This document shows positions 35,697-45,884 of a stretch of 64,000 nt of DNA, piece after piece (position 1 is the stretch's first letter; every line of letters begins with the position of its first letter). Made by a program: the position numbers and the translations under genes. This stretch comes from Pectobacterium polaris (GTDB taxonomy: Bacteria > Pseudomonadota > Gammaproteobacteria > Enterobacterales > Enterobacteriaceae). The DNA lies in NCBI RefSeq assembly GCF_002307355.1, contig NZ_CP017481.1, positions 1 to 64,000 on the forward strand, in the 5' to 3' direction. The notes beneath the pieces were generated by a model, which saw only the letters and a list, made by a program, of their open reading frames with translations, was not told the DNA's origin and did no database searches.

Positions 35697-36431
35697 ATGC
35701 AAAAAATCGCGCTGTCGTTTGCGATGTTGTTTTTTTTGCCTTCTCTTGTTGTTACCAGCGCCGCCAGCGAGACCGCACCGCCGCTAGCGCCGATAGCAAA
35801 AGAATTAAAACAGCAATTATTAGGCTCTCCGATCTATATTCAGATCTTTAAAGAAGAGCGGATATTCGAACTTTATGCGAAAGTCGGTAACGAATATCGT
35901 TTATTGGAACAATACCCCATCTGTAAATATTCGGGTGGATTAGGGCCAAAACGCGTTGAAGGCGATTTAAAAAGCCCGGAAGGTTTCTATCAGGTTGACC
36001 TGCGTCAGCTCAAGCCAGACAGCCAATATTATCGCGCGATCAATATCGGCTTCCCCAACGACTATGATAAATCACAGGGATATTCTGGTCGCTATTTGAT
36101 GATCCACGGCGAATGTGTGTCGATTGGCTGCTATGCCATGACCAACACCTATATGGATGAGATTTATCGCTATGCCGAAGCCGCATTACGTAACGGGCAA
36201 GCGAAGATTGATATCGCCATCTACCCGTTCCGTATGACGGAACAGAACATGCAGCGCCACCGTAATTCCACCTACGCCAGCTTCTGGAAACAGCTTCAGC
36301 CGGGGTACACCTATTTTAATCAGCACAATCAGCCACCGGCCGTCACGGTGTTTAACGGGCAATACGTCGTTAACCCACCGTTGATGACTAGCCAGCCGGC
36401 CTTAAAGTATGCGCTCGCCGAAACAAAATAG
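35697..36431 (+). CDS. dpaA: YafK/DpaA (LdtF), periplasmic L,D-transpeptidase-family protein
   Basis: 244 residues with a signal peptide (MQKIALSFAMLFFLPSLVVT, cleavage near SAAS). The YkuD-type domain spans about 40-180: SPIYIQIFKEERIFELY, KSPEGFYQVD and the catalytic site MIHGECVSIGCYAM with the nucleophile cysteine. E. coli YafK (LdtF, DpaA) releases Braun lipoprotein from peptidoglycan by cutting the mDAP-Lys bond and also influences L,D-crosslinking. The 3' end overlaps the convergent yafJ by 30 bp. Confidence 0.93.
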   Translation: MQKIALSFAMLFFLPSLVVTSAASETAPPLAPIAKELKQQLLGSPIYIQIFKEERIFELYAKVGNEYRLLEQYPICKYSGGLGPKRVEGDLKSPEGFYQVDLRQLKPDSQYYRAINIGFPNDYDKSQGYSGRYLMIHGECVSIGCYAMTNTYMDEIYRYAEAALRNGQAKIDIAIYPFRMTEQNMQRHRNSTYASFWKQLQPGYTYFNQHNQPPAVTVFNGQYVVNPPLMTSQPALKYALAETK

Positions 36432-37169
36432 AACGAATTCACCTGGCATAATCTGATGCCAGGTTTCGTTGCCCGTTAGCGGCTGCGTCGCCAGCACGGT
36501 GACGACATCATTGGGTGTCGTCTGCTGCTGAAAATCAATCTCTACATCCTGATCCAACAGCGTCGCTTTACCAAACGGCGCGCGGCGAGTAATCCAGTAG
36601 AGTTTGGTTGAGCAATACCCCATCACAAAGCGCCCGTCCGACAGCAGCATGTTAAACACGCCTTTCTCCCGCAAGACATCTGCCTGTTTGGCGATATAGC
36701 GGAATACCGCTGGCCAGTTACCCGGCGTGCGCGGGTAGCGCTCAGCCAGTTGGGACAGCAGCCAGCAGAAAGCAAATTCGCTGTCCGTCTGGCCAACAGG
36801 GCGAAACATGCCCGTTTTCAGGGTGTTGTAACCTTTTAGTTGCCCGTTGTGGGCGTACGTCCAGTTCCGCCCCCACAGCTCGCGCGTAAAGGGATGGGTA
36901 TTTTCCAGCGACACTGCGCCGCGATTCGCCTGTCGAATATGTGAAACCACTGCACACGATTTGATAGGGTAATCCTGTACCAATCGCGCAATCGGCGAAT
37001 TATAGCTTGGCAGTGGATCTTTGAACGTACGACAGCCGTTCCCTTCATAAAAGGTAATGCCCCAGCCATCCCGATGCGGTCCGGTTTTCCCACCGCGCTG
37101 TATCAGCCCGGTAAAGCTAAAGCAGATATCCGTCGGTACATTCGCGCTCATCCCCAGCAGTTCACACAT
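36402..37169 (-). CDS. yafJ: YafJ, class II glutamine amidotransferase
   Basis: 255 residues. N-terminal nucleophile hydrolase of the GATase-II type: Cys2 (MCELLGMSANVP) becomes the N-terminal nucleophile. Other marks are HRDGWGITFYEG, HIRQANRGAVSLENTHPF and YAHNGQL. The acceptor is unknown in E. coli. Between gmhA and yafK, as in E. coli, with which it shares gene order. Confidence 0.93.
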   Translation of the reverse strand: MCELLGMSANVPTDICFSFTGLIQRGGKTGPHRDGWGITFYEGNGCRTFKDPLPSYNSPIARLVQDYPIKSCAVVSHIRQANRGAVSLENTHPFTRELWGRNWTYAHNGQLKGYNTLKTGMFRPVGQTDSEFAFCWLLSQLAERYPRTPGNWPAVFRYIAKQADVLREKGVFNMLLSDGRFVMGYCSTKLYWITRRAPFGKATLLDQDVEIDFQQQTTPNDVVTVLATQPLTGNETWHQIMPGEFVLFCFGERIL

Positions 37170-37218
37170 CTGACTTTCTACCCTTCCCTTCTTGCCCTTT
37201 TAGAGCGTATTAAGCGGC

Positions 37219-37800
37219 TTACTGATCCGCCATCTCTTTTTCAATCAGTTGAATCAGGATGTGAATCGCTTTGATATGGATTTCCTGAATACGGTCAGCA
37301 TAGCCAAAGTGAGGAACACGAATTTCCACGTCGGCTGAACCCGCCATTTTACCGCCGTCTTTCCCAGTCAGCGTAATGACTTTCATACCTTTCGCTTTTG
37401 CTGCGGCAATGGCTTTAATAATGTTGCCGGAGTTGCCCGACGTGGAAATCCCCAGCAGCACATCGCCTTCACGCCCTAGCGATTCAACATAGCGAGAGAA
37501 GACAAAATCATAGCCAAAATCGTTACTGACGCAGGACAGGTGGCTTGGATCGGAAATCGCAATCGCCGGATAGCCTGGACGGTTCTCACGGTAGCGGCCC
37601 GTCAGCTCTTCGGCAAAGTGCATAGCATCACAGTGTGAACCACCGTTACCGCAGGAGATCACTTTACCGCCTGCTTTAAACGCGTTAGCCAGCAGCACCG
37701 CAGCATTTTGAATCGATTGAATGTTCGCATCATCACTCAAGAAATTATTCAGTGTTTCTGCTGCTTCTTTCAGTTCACTACGGATTAAATCCTGATACAT
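37219..37800 (-). CDS. gmhA: Phosphoheptose isomerase
   Basis: 193 residues, the usual length. Converts sedoheptulose-7-phosphate to heptose-7-phosphate, the first step to the ADP-heptose of the LPS inner core. SIS-domain motifs are [22 protein letters not shown] (read in two parts) and [15 protein letters not shown]. Same location as E. coli lpcA, next to fadE. Start ATG at 37800. Confidence 0.98.
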
Positions 37801-38018
37801 GGAATCCTCTCATTTTGTCTGGTGACAACATTCTATTCTCTACTGTCCAGCAGTGTAGCGGATCGTACCAACAGCGAGAAGCGCGTAATCACGGGATTGA
37901 GAGGATCGCTGATGCCCGTCAGAAAACGCACGACTGCCGCTCGGTTTGTGAAGTGAGTTGTAATTATGATGTAAACGAATTGATAAAAATAATCAGATAA
38001 ACTACAACCAATATAAGC

Positions 38019-38035
38019 AACAGGTCAGACCTCTT
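38019..38035. promoter_or_regulatory. FadR-like operator upstream of fadE
   Basis: AACAGGTCAGACCTCTT keeps the central GGTC-N-GACC core of the FadR consensus, about 120 bp before the fadE start. FadR represses fadE in E. coli, so this is a sensible regulatory site, though the outer bases differ from consensus. Confidence 0.6.
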
Positions 38036-38154
38036 ACGATATTGACCTACTACGCCTTATTTCACTGATGACACGGTTCTCGCTTTCCACTACCACGCAA
38101 CGCTTGATGGAAAGGTGAAAGTCCTCAATTCGATCACAATGCTGGAGACACGTT

Positions 38155-40602
38155 ATGGTTGCTGTCAGTATCCTCCTCCTACTGATTATCATCGGAGCGA
38201 TGTTTTACCATCGGCTCAGTCTGCTGCTCGGCAGCGCCATCCTGCTGGCCTACTTTGCAGCCATGTCCGCCATGTTACTGTGGCCCGTCTGGCTGATGAT
38301 TCCGCTCGTGATTCTGCTGATTCCGATTACGGTTCCCTCTCTGCGTCAAAAGCTGGTTTCCGCTTCCGCGCTGCGCATGTTCCAGAAGGTCATGCCGCCG
38401 ATGTCGAACACGGAGAAAGAAGCGATTGATGCTGGGACAACCTGGTGGGAAGGCGACCTGTTTCGCGGCGCGCCAGACTGGAAAAAGCTGCATAACTACC
38501 CGCGCCCGCAGTTGACCGCCGAAGAGCAGGCCTTTATCGACGGGCCGGTTGCTGAAGCCTGCCGAATGGCAAACGACTTTGAAATCACCCACGAACGCGC
38601 TGATATCCCGCCAGAACTGTGGGAATATTTAAAAGAACATCGCTTCTTCGCCATGATCATCAAGAAGCAGTACGGCGGGCTGGAATTCTCTGCTTATGCA
38701 CAGGCGCAGGTGCTGCAAAAACTGGCGGGTGTCTCCAGTATTGTGGCGATCACCGTCGGCGTCCCTAACTCACTCGGCCCCGGCGAACTACTGCAACATT
38801 ACGGGACAGAAGCGCAAAAAGATCACTACTTGCCACGTCTGGCACGCGGTCAGGAAGTCCCCTGCTTTGCGCTGACCAGCCCGGAAGCGGGTTCGGATGC
38901 AGGTTCGATTCCCGATACGGGTATTGTCTGCTACGGCAACTGGCACGGCGAACAGGTCGTGGGCATGCGCCTGACCTGGAATAAACGCTATATCACACTC
39001 GCACCGGTCGCCACCGTGCTGGGACTGGCCTTTAAGCTGTACGATCCTGATCATTTGTTAGGCGATCAAGACGACGTAGGCATTACCTGTGCGTTGATTC
39101 CGACGGACACCGACGGCGTTAAAATCGGTCGCCGCCATTTCCCACTGAACGTGCCGTTCCAGAACGGCCCGACGCAGGGTGAGAACATTTTTGTTCCGCT
39201 GGATTACATCATCGGCGGTGCGAAGATGGCGGGTCAGGGCTGGCGTATGCTGATGGAGTGTCTGTCGGTCGGGCGCGGTATTACGCTGCCGTCTAACTCT
39301 ACCGGTGGGCTGAAATCTATTGCCCTCGGCATCGGTGCTTACGCGCACATTCGCCGCCAGTTCAAAATCTCCATCGGTAAGATGGAAGGTATCGAAGAAC
39401 CGCTGGCACGCATCGCGGGTAACGCTTACGTGATGGACGCCGCCGCAACGCTGATTACCAGCGGCATCATGCAGGGTGAAAAACCGGCGGTGCTCTCCGC
39501 GATCGTCAAATATCACTGTACCCACCGTGGTCAGCGCAGCGTGCTGGATGCGATGGATATCGCCGGCGGTAAAGGTATCTGTCTTGGCCCATCCAACTTC
39601 CTGGCACGCAGCTATCAGGGCGCACCGATTGCGATTACCGTGGAAGGGGCGAATATCCTGACGCGCAGTATGATCATCTTCGGGCAAGGCGCCATCCGCT
39701 GTCACCCTTATGTGCTGGAAGAGATGGCAGCCGCGCAGGAGAACGACGTATCACGCTTTGACCGTTCGCTGGTGGGTCACATCGGTCACGTCGGCAGCAA
39801 CACAGTGCGCAGCTTCTGGCTTGGGTTGACCAACGGCCGCCTAAGCAGTGCGCCGGTGAACGACAAAACACGTCGCTACTATCAGCAGCTCAACCGACTC
39901 AGCGCGAATCTGGCCCTGCTGGCGGATGTGTCGATGGCGGTATTGGGTGGCAGCCTGAAACGTCGCGAGCGTATCTCTGCGCGTCTGGGGGATATTCTCA
40001 GCCAGCTCTATTTAGCTTCCGCGACGCTGAAACGCTATGAGGACGAAGGGCGTCAGAAAGCGGATTTACCGCTGGTGCACTGGGGCGTGCAGGACAGTCT
40101 GCATCAGGCCGAGCAGGCGCTGGACGATCTGCTGCGCAACTTCCCGAACCGTGCCGTCGCAGGACTGCTGACCTTTATCATCTTCCCGCTGGGTCTGCGC
40201 TGCGCTGCGCCGTCTGACCGCCTCGATCATGAAGTCGCGAAGATTCTGCAAACGCCGTCAGAAACGCGCAGCCGTCTGGGACGCGGCCAATATCTGGTTG
40301 CCAGCGAGCACAACCCTGTCGGGCTGCTGGAAGAGGCGCTGTTGGATATCATCGCCGCCGAGCCGATTTACCAACGCCTGTCGAAGGCCAGCGACAAAGC
40401 GCTGCCATTCATGCGATTGGATCAGTTGGCAGAGCAGGCGCTGGTAGAAGGTCAGATTACCGCAGAAGAAGCGGATATTCTGACCAAAGCCGAAGCCAAC
40501 CGCTTACGTTCAATCAACGTGGATGACTTTGCGTTCGACGCACTGGCCGCCAACAAGCCTGCGCCCGTAGCGCAACCGGAAAGAAAAACCGAAGCAGCAT
40601 AA
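38155..40602 (+). CDS. fadE: Acyl-CoA dehydrogenase FadE
   Basis: 815 residues (E. coli FadE 814). First step of beta-oxidation: FAD-dependent oxidation of acyl-CoA to enoyl-CoA at the inner membrane. Two membrane helices at the N-terminus (about 3-60, [13 protein letters not shown], then [15 protein letters not shown]), then the dehydrogenase core with [33 protein letters not shown] and [20 protein letters not shown]. Single-gene unit with a FadR-like site before it and a terminator after it. Confidence 0.98.
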   Translation: MVAVSILLLLIIIGAMFYHRLSLLLGSAILLAYFAAMSAMLLWPVWLMIPLVILLIPITVPSLRQKLVSASALRMFQKVMPPMSNTEKEAIDAGTTWWEGDLFRGAPDWKKLHNYPRPQLTAEEQAFIDGPVAEACRMANDFEITHERADIPPELWEYLKEHRFFAMIIKKQYGGLEFSAYAQAQVLQKLAGVSSIVAITVGVPNSLGPGELLQHYGTEAQKDHYLPRLARGQEVPCFALTSPEAGSDAGSIPDTGIVCYGNWHGEQVVGMRLTWNKRYITLAPVATVLGLAFKLYDPDHLLGDQDDVGITCALIPTDTDGVKIGRRHFPLNVPFQNGPTQGENIFVPLDYIIGGAKMAGQGWRMLMECLSVGRGITLPSNSTGGLKSIALGIGAYAHIRRQFKISIGKMEGIEEPLARIAGNAYVMDAAATLITSGIMQGEKPAVLSAIVKYHCTHRGQRSVLDAMDIAGGKGICLGPSNFLARSYQGAPIAITVEGANILTRSMIIFGQGAIRCHPYVLEEMAAAQENDVSRFDRSLVGHIGHVGSNTVRSFWLGLTNGRLSSAPVNDKTRRYYQQLNRLSANLALLADVSMAVLGGSLKRRERISARLGDILSQLYLASATLKRYEDEGRQKADLPLVHWGVQDSLHQAEQALDDLLRNFPNRAVAGLLTFIIFPLGLRCAAPSDRLDHEVAKILQTPSETRSRLGRGQYLVASEHNPVGLLEEALLDIIAAEPIYQRLSKASDKALPFMRLDQLAEQALVEGQITAEEADILTKAEANRLRSINVDDFAFDALAANKPAPVAQPERKTEAA

Positions 40603-40610
40603 ACAGAATC

Positions 40611-40645
40611 AGGCCGCCAATATGGCGGCCTGTTCTTTCTTTTAG
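40611..40645 (+). terminator. Rho-independent terminator of fadE
   Basis: Perfect stem AGGCCGCC/GGCGGCCT, 5-nt loop, T-rich tail (TGTTCTTTCTTTT), 8 bp after the fadE stop. Confidence 0.9.
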
Positions 40646-40700
40646 ACGCACATCAGTTGTAAAATCTACGGCATCTTTCCTTCTGAATGAAACCCGACAC

Positions 40701-41051
40701 ATGGCTTACATCCCCAAGAACTACGCCAGACTTGAAAGCGGCTACCGCGAAAAAGCGCTCAAACTTTTCCCGTGGGTATGTGGTCGTTGTTCACGCGAAT
40801 TCGTCTATTCCAACCTGCGTGAATTAACCGTTCACCACATCGATCACGATCACAGCAATAACCCGGAAGATGGTAGTAACTGGGAAATGCTGTGCCTCTA
40901 CTGCCACGACCATGAGCATTCGAAATATACCGATGCGGATATGTACGGATCGACCGTCGTTGCAGGTGAAGATGCGCAGAAGGATGTCGGGGTTGCCACC
41001 CATAATCCTTTCGCGAATTTGCAGGCCATGATGAATAAAGGGAAGAAATAA
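40701..41051 (+). CDS. yajD: YajD, HNH-nuclease-family protein
   Basis: 116 residues (E. coli YajD 115). Zinc-binding HNH fold: WVCGRCSREF, LTVHHIDHDHSNN, then NWEMLCLYCHDHEH. The two CxxC pairs and HHID-D-H positions are intact. Function in E. coli is not established. Flanked by terminators on both sides, so a single-gene unit. Confidence 0.95.
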   Translation: MAYIPKNYARLESGYREKALKLFPWVCGRCSREFVYSNLRELTVHHIDHDHSNNPEDGSNWEMLCLYCHDHEHSKYTDADMYGSTVVAGEDAQKDVGVATHNPFANLQAMMNKGKK

Positions 41052-41059
41052 TCGGTTTG

Positions 41060-41090
41060 CCGCTCCCATCAGATTCTATGACGGGAGCGG
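41060..41090. terminator. Hairpin between convergent yajD and mtnK
   Basis: Arms CCGCTCCC and GGGAGCGG with inner pairing TCA/TGA, between the stops of yajD (plus) and mtnK (minus). The position suggests a bidirectional terminator; the T tracts are weak. Confidence 0.7.
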
Positions 41091-41116
41091 TTATAAAATA
41101 GCGTGGCTAACGACGA

Positions 41117-42319
41117 CTAAGCACCGCTCTGTCGTACACGCGCCAGCAATGCATCCACATCCGCAATATGCGGAGCCGCCAGCACTAACGTTCTGCCCAG
41201 CGAAATAGCATGACGCTGACACGCTAAACGCGCTTCCGTCTCCTGAATGCCGTCCAGATCGGCGACGTGCGCCAGCCCAATCGTGCGGCGAATCAGTTCG
41301 GTGCCGCAGTAACCAACGACATCCCGCCAAACCTGCTGTAAAAACAGCGCGGCATAACCTGATTCCGCCAGCGCAGGATCGCGGCTTTCATTTTCGCTCA
41401 ATGCCAGAAAACGTGCGGAAAAGGTCTGCCATAGCGTACGGATATCTTCCAGACGTCGTTCGCGCCCCGCCGCCGCTTCGCGCGGTGCCAACAGCCCCGG
41501 CAGGCCGCAATAATTCAGCAGCAGATTACCGATTGCCGTGCCGACATCAAAACCAATCGGCCCGTAAAAACCGAATTCAGCATCAATCGCTTTTAAGCGC
41601 CCTTCTGCCACAAAGATCGATCCACTGTGGATATCGCCGTGCAGCAGCGCCTCAGCTTTGCTCAGGAAACCGTGTTTTAGTCCGGCAACCGCCAGCTTCA
41701 GCGCCCGATCGTCACGCAATGCCTGCACATCCGGCGTCAGCGCAGCGTCAAACTGGTTTCTTTCATGATCGATATAAGGGTCGGTAAAGAAAAGATCTTC
41801 GGTAATCTGGCACAGTTCAGGGTTGGTGAACTGGCTTACCGCCGCTTTCTTCTCATGCGGATGCTGATGAAAATCAGAGGTATGGAATAACGTCTGCGCC
41901 AGATACTCTCCCAGCTGTGCCGCCGCCTGAGGATAATCCGCACCGTTAACCAACTCGCTGCGCCAAATACGATGATCGGAGAGATCTTCCTGCACCATCA
42001 CCGCCAGTTCAGGATCGTGATAGAGCACGGTCACGGTATGCTGCGGACAAAACCGCGCGTGCGTCAGCAACGTTTCGGCTTCAATGCGGGCGCGGTCCAG
42101 CGTCAGCGGCCAGGATTCCCCGACGCAGCGCACATAGGGCAGCGCCTGTTTGACGATTACCCGACTAACGCCCGCTTCATCTTTAATTTTAAACACCAGA
42201 TTCAGATTGCCATCGCCGATCTCTTCTGCGGCTACCAGCGTGTGCGGCTGACTGACACCGCCGTACTGGCGGGCATATTCAACAGCGTCATCCGCCGTAA
42301 AAGTGCGGTAAAGTGACAT
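41117..42319 (-). CDS. mtnK: S-methyl-5-thioribose kinase
   Basis: 400 residues, normal for MtnK. Phosphorylates methylthioribose, made from methylthioadenosine after polyamine or autoinducer synthesis, for recycling to methionine. Kinase-like motifs of the choline-kinase fold: [35 protein letters not shown], the catalytic [13 protein letters not shown] and the metal-binding [16 protein letters not shown]. Divergent from mtnA over a 135-bp gap with a MetJ-like site. Confidence 0.97.
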   Translation of the reverse strand: MSLYRTFTADDAVEYARQYGGVSQPHTLVAAEEIGDGNLNLVFKIKDEAGVSRVIVKQALPYVRCVGESWPLTLDRARIEAETLLTHARFCPQHTVTVLYHDPELAVMVQEDLSDHRIWRSELVNGADYPQAAAQLGEYLAQTLFHTSDFHQHPHEKKAAVSQFTNPELCQITEDLFFTDPYIDHERNQFDAALTPDVQALRDDRALKLAVAGLKHGFLSKAEALLHGDIHSGSIFVAEGRLKAIDAEFGFYGPIGFDVGTAIGNLLLNYCGLPGLLAPREAAAGRERRLEDIRTLWQTFSARFLALSENESRDPALAESGYAALFLQQVWRDVVGYCGTELIRRTIGLAHVADLDGIQETEARLACQRHAISLGRTLVLAAPHIADVDALLARVRQSGA

Positions 42320-42385
42320 TCCAACCCCTCGCTATTCTGAAATCAAACTTATTCTGGAATTAAAAACACGGACATAAAAACGTTC

Positions 42386-42401
42386 GGACGTCTATACATC
42401 T
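42386..42401. promoter_or_regulatory. MetJ-like boxes between mtnK and mtnA
   Basis: Two adjacent 8-mers, GGACGTCT and ATACATCT, matching the met box AGACGTCT at 7 and 6 of 8 positions. MetJ binds at least two tandem boxes, so this divergent promoter is likely repressed when SAM is high. Confidence 0.65.
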
Positions 42402-42454
42402 ATCAGGCATCTTGGCAGAATAAGAATATCGATGCAACATGGATTTAACGACCT

Positions 42455-43489
42455 ATGCAGACACTTAACACAACTAGCCTAAAAATCGTTGATAACCAAC
42501 TGTGGATCCTCGACCAGCAGGCGCTACCGCAAGAAAAACGCTGGAGCCCGTGTCCGGATGTGGCGTCACTGGTTGAGCATATCCAGACGCTGCGAGTACG
42601 CGGCGCACCACTGATTGGCCTATCCGCCAGCCTACTACTCGCGCTACTGGCGGAGAAAGGGTTATCGCAGACTGAACTGGCGCTGGCGCTGGAGACGTTG
42701 CGGGCATCACGCCCTACCGCCGTGAACCTGATGAACAATTTGGATCGCATGAAGCTGGCGCTGGCACAGCCGCAGTTTGTCGATGCGCTGGTGCAGGAAG
42801 CTCTGCGCCTGGTAGAAGAAGATCGCGCGCTGTGTGAACGCATTGCCGATCATGGCGCTGCGCTGGTGAAACCCAATAGTCGATTGCTAACCCACTGCAA
42901 CACCGGCGGGCTGGCGACGGCAGGTATCGGCACCGCTATTGGCGTGCTGCTGCGTGCGCACCAACAAGGAAAAGTCGCGCAAGTGTGGGTCGATGAAACG
43001 CGCCCGCTCTTGCAAGGTGGACGCCTCACGGCCTGGGAACTGGGTGAGTTAGGCATTCCTTATCAGCTCATCTGTGATTCGATGGCCGCTAGCCTGATGG
43101 CGCAGGGTCAGGTCGATGCGATTTGGGTCGGCGCAGACCGTATCGCTGCCAACGGCGACGTCGCCAATAAGATTGGCACTTACAGCCTCGCGGTACTGGC
43201 GCACTATCACCAGATTCCATTTTACGTCGCCGCACCGCACACCACGCACGATCCCGCATGCCCGGACGGTCAAGCGATTCCTATCGAACAGCGCGCCGCC
43301 ACCGAAGTCACTGGCGTTTCCGGCAGCTTCGGCCACTGCCAATGGGCACCGCAGAACGCCGCGGTCTACAACCCAGCGTTTGACGTTACTCCCGCCGAAT
43401 TAATCAGCGGCTGGGTACTCGACACCGGCGTGGTCACGCCACAAGAGGTCAAAGAAGGGATATTTCAGGCAGCGTTGAAAAGCAATTGA
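42455..43489 (+). CDS. mtnA: Methylthioribose-1-phosphate isomerase
   Basis: 344 residues. Isomerises methylthioribose-1-phosphate to methylthioribulose-1-phosphate; relative of eIF2B subunits. Motifs are [34 protein letters not shown] with the catalytic cysteine region, [18 protein letters not shown] and [20 protein letters not shown] holding the catalytic aspartate. Length normal. The gene is followed by a dispersed repeat. Confidence 0.98.
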   Translation: MQTLNTTSLKIVDNQLWILDQQALPQEKRWSPCPDVASLVEHIQTLRVRGAPLIGLSASLLLALLAEKGLSQTELALALETLRASRPTAVNLMNNLDRMKLALAQPQFVDALVQEALRLVEEDRALCERIADHGAALVKPNSRLLTHCNTGGLATAGIGTAIGVLLRAHQQGKVAQVWVDETRPLLQGGRLTAWELGELGIPYQLICDSMAASLMAQGQVDAIWVGADRIAANGDVANKIGTYSLAVLAHYHQIPFYVAAPHTTHDPACPDGQAIPIEQRAATEVTGVSGSFGHCQWAPQNAAVYNPAFDVTPAELISGWVLDTGVVTPQEVKEGIFQAALKSN

Positions 43490-43575
43490 GTGGTAGAGAA
43501 CGCCATTTTTCTATGTCCGATAGCGCGAATATTTCGGGCGTGTTAATTGCTCGATTCTTCTGTGATTTCATCACA

Positions 43576-43773
43576 CGCCCGACAAGGAGCGCTCAATTGC
43601 CGCAGCTCCTTGACCACTGGCTTTTGGCGTGAATTGTGCCGCTACGCGGTGCCTTCGGCGTTCATGATTGCTTGGGGGCCGCCAGTGACGCGTTCCCGAC
43701 GCGGCACTGGCTCTCGCCGCGTCCATGCGGCTCACCCAGCCCTCATGCCCACCTCAGCACAATTTTTTACGCC
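43576..43773. repeat. Dispersed ~200-bp repeat, copy 1
   Basis: From CGCCCGAC to AATTTTTTACGCC. The same order of blocks recurs at 56009-56209: CGCCCGAC, TCGCCGCAGC-like, TGGCTTT-GGCGTGAATT, TGCCGCTACGCGGT, GACGCG-TCCCGACGCGGCAC, GGCT-TCGC. Internal short palindromes such as CCGCTACGCGG suggest folding. Reading frames inside both copies share RELCRYAV, which should not be taken as a gene. Confidence 0.75.
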
Positions 43774-43776
43774 TAT

Positions 43777-43811
43777 AAAAAATCGGTCAGATGCTTACAA
43801 ACATCTGACCG
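43777..43811 (-). terminator. Rho-independent terminator of mtnBCD
   Basis: Perfect 10-bp stem CGGTCAGATG/CATCTGACCG with an 8-nt loop; on the minus strand it is followed by ATTTTTTA. It lies about 38 bp past the mtnD stop. Confidence 0.9.
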
Positions 43812-43849
43812 ATAAAAATTCCCTTTCATCTTAAATGATTAGCGGTGCG

Positions 43850-44395
43850 TTAGCGCTCCAACTTCGGATACGCATCCGCGATCTTATCGCCGGTAAAATG
43901 CGCGATCCAGCCTTCCGGGTTATCGAACAGGCGGATGGCGGTGAAGTGCGGTTCCGGCCCCATATCAAACCAGTGCGCTGTGCCCGCGGGTACGGACAGC
44001 AGATCGTTCTTCTCACACAGGATCTGGTAAATCTTGCCGTTCAGGTGCAAGCAGAACAGCCCCGCGCCTTCCACGAAAAAGCGCACTTCGTCTTCGTGAT
44101 GCACATGCTCGGATAAAAATTTGGTGCGCAGCTCCGCACGCTGCGGATTATCGGAACGCATGCTGATAACGTCCCAGCTCTGATAGCCTTTTTCTGCCAC
44201 CAGCTTGTCGATTTCATGCTGGTAGGCCGATAGCACTTCTTCAGGCGATGGTGCATCGCTCAGCTTCTGGCTAGCTTCCCAGCGTTCAAAACGCACATCA
44301 ATCTCGTTTAGCTGCTTCTGAATTGCCTCGGCATCCTGACTTTGCCAAATCGGCTGGCTCGCATCGCTGTCGCTAAAAATGGTTAATCCACTCAT
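43850..44395 (-). CDS. mtnD: Acireductone dioxygenase
   Basis: 181 residues (cupin). Oxidises acireductone to the keto acid of methionine plus formate with Fe, or off-pathway with Ni. Metal-binding segment [18 protein letters not shown] gives the two His and Glu ligands, and [12 protein letters not shown] the third His. Overlaps mtnC by 4 bp; last gene of mtnBCD. Confidence 0.98.
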   Translation of the reverse strand: MSGLTIFSDSDASQPIWQSQDAEAIQKQLNEIDVRFERWEASQKLSDAPSPEEVLSAYQHEIDKLVAEKGYQSWDVISMRSDNPQRAELRTKFLSEHVHHEDEVRFFVEGAGLFCLHLNGKIYQILCEKNDLLSVPAGTAHWFDMGPEPHFTAIRLFDNPEGWIAHFTGDKIADAYPKLER

Positions 44396-45081
44396 TGGGC
44401 GTACTCCGGTAAGTCGATCTGGTCAAAACGTGCCACCTGACGGTGACGGCTTACGCTATCCGCATCATCACGAATAAGCTGGCAGGTGTGCCAACCGGCC
44501 TCCTGCGCGGCATCCAATTCCTGACGAATGTCCGACAGGAACAACAGTTGCTCAGCAGGCAGCCCGATGGCTTGCGCAATCGTGCGATAAGAATCGGTCT
44601 CCCGCTTCGCACCGACGCGGGTATCAAAATAGTCGCTGAACAGCGGGCGCAGATCGCCGGCGTTGCTATAGCCGAACAGCAACTGCTGCGCTTCCACCGA
44701 CCCTGACGAGTACACATACAGACGCAGGCCCTGCTGCTGCCATGCGGCGAGCTGCGCAGCCACTTCAGGATACAGATGCCCCTGAAAATCGCCGTTACGG
44801 TAGCCCGCACGCCAGATAATGCCTTGCAGCTGCTTCAGCGCGGTGGATTTACGATCTTCATCCATAAATTGGTTCAGCGCGGCAATCAGCGTCTCGCTAT
44901 CCGCATCGGGCTGAGCTAACTCCTGGCGCAACGCATCCAGCGCCTGCGCGATCTCCGGATCGCTACCGTGTTGCCGCACGGTGTCAGTCAGACGTTCGCG
45001 GGCATAAGGGAACAGCACGCTGTGAACAAAACGGATGTCGCTGGTGGTGCCTTCAATATCGGTCACAATTGCCTTAATCAT
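44392..45081 (-). CDS. mtnC: Enolase-phosphatase E1
   Basis: 229 residues from ATG 45081 ([20 protein letters not shown]), overlapping the mtnB stop by 4 bp; the longer frame upstream is inside mtnB. HAD-family bifunctional enolase/phosphatase. Motif [10 protein letters not shown] with the nucleophile aspartate; [20 protein letters not shown] as motif II; late [18 protein letters not shown] as motif IV. Confidence 0.97.
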   Translation of the reverse strand: MIKAIVTDIEGTTSDIRFVHSVLFPYARERLTDTVRQHGSDPEIAQALDALRQELAQPDADSETLIAALNQFMDEDRKSTALKQLQGIIWRAGYRNGDFQGHLYPEVAAQLAAWQQQGLRLYVYSSGSVEAQQLLFGYSNAGDLRPLFSDYFDTRVGAKRETDSYRTIAQAIGLPAEQLLFLSDIRQELDAAQEAGWHTCQLIRDDADSVSRHRQVARFDQIDLPEYAQ

Positions 45082-45695
45082 GCTTTCGCCTCCAGCAGCC
45101 GACGTTGCAATTCGCATTGGAACAGGAACTCTAGCCCTTCCAGATGACGACGCGCTTCTTTCACCGTCGCGCCCCAGCAGTAAAGGCCGTGGCCCCGCAC
45201 CAGAAAGCCGTAGCGAAGCGGCGTGTGGCTAGCGAACTCGGTTACCCGCTGCGCCAGCGCCGGAATATCCTGATCGTTATCGAAAATCGGGATCGCCACA
45301 CGATCCAAATGAGTGGTCTGCCCCGCCAGAGATTTTTGCATTTCGTAGCCGTGCAGTACCAGTTCAGCGCCCTTCTCTACCCGAGACAGTACCGTGGCGT
45401 TCACCGAGTGCGTGTGCAGCACCGCGCCGATAGTCGGCTCGCGGCGATACAGCAGCGTATGCAACCCCGTTTCCGCCGACGGCGTGCGACCACTCGGCAC
45501 ATGGTTAGTGGCAATCTCCACCAGCAGGAAATCCTCTGCCTGAAGGCTGCCTTTATCTTTACCCGATTCGGTAATCAGGCACTGCGCTTCATCAAGGCGC
45601 ACGGACATATTGCCGCCCGTCGCCGGACACCAGCCCTTTTCACCTATCCAGTGGCAGGCCGCAAGCAGCGCCGTCAATTGTTGATTTTCAGTCAT
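45078..45695 (-). CDS. mtnB: Methylthioribulose-1-phosphate dehydratase
   Basis: 205 residues, class II aldolase/adducin fold. Zinc ligands in [14 protein letters not shown] and in [11 protein letters not shown]; substrate loop [14 protein letters not shown]. Starts the mtnBCD operon, divergent from ybdL across a gap with MetJ-like boxes. Confidence 0.97.
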   Translation of the reverse strand: MTENQQLTALLAACHWIGEKGWCPATGGNMSVRLDEAQCLITESGKDKGSLQAEDFLLVEIATNHVPSGRTPSAETGLHTLLYRREPTIGAVLHTHSVNATVLSRVEKGAELVLHGYEMQKSLAGQTTHLDRVAIPIFDNDQDIPALAQRVTEFASHTPLRYGFLVRGHGLYCWGATVKEARRHLEGLEFLFQCELQRRLLEAKA

Positions 45696-45792
45696 GAGGC
45701 TTCCCGTTTTTGGTCCATTTTTCTCGCTACTTTTCTGGATGCTTTTTGGCGATTTAGACGCTTTCGTTATGTGTTAGCACATAAAAGCATTT

Positions 45793-45816
45793 AGCCGTTT
45801 AAACGTCCAAGCGTCT
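45793..45816. promoter_or_regulatory. Three tandem MetJ-like boxes between mtnB and ybdL
   Basis: AGCCGTTT, AAACGTCC and AAGCGTCT follow each other without gaps; each matches the met box AGACGTCT at 6 of 8 positions. The array sits in the divergent promoter of mtnBCD and ybdL-yafV, so both units are probably MetJ targets like mtnK/mtnA. Confidence 0.65.
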
Positions 45817-45884
45817 TGATTGCCAAATACTAACAGCATGTTATATTACCAAGCAATACAGGCTTGCAGGAGTTCCACCCCGCT

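Noticed and set aside
43547..43834. 95-codon ORF and its relative at 55975-56214
   Set aside because: Both lie in the dispersed repeat; the shared RELCRYAV comes from the repeat, not from protein conservation.
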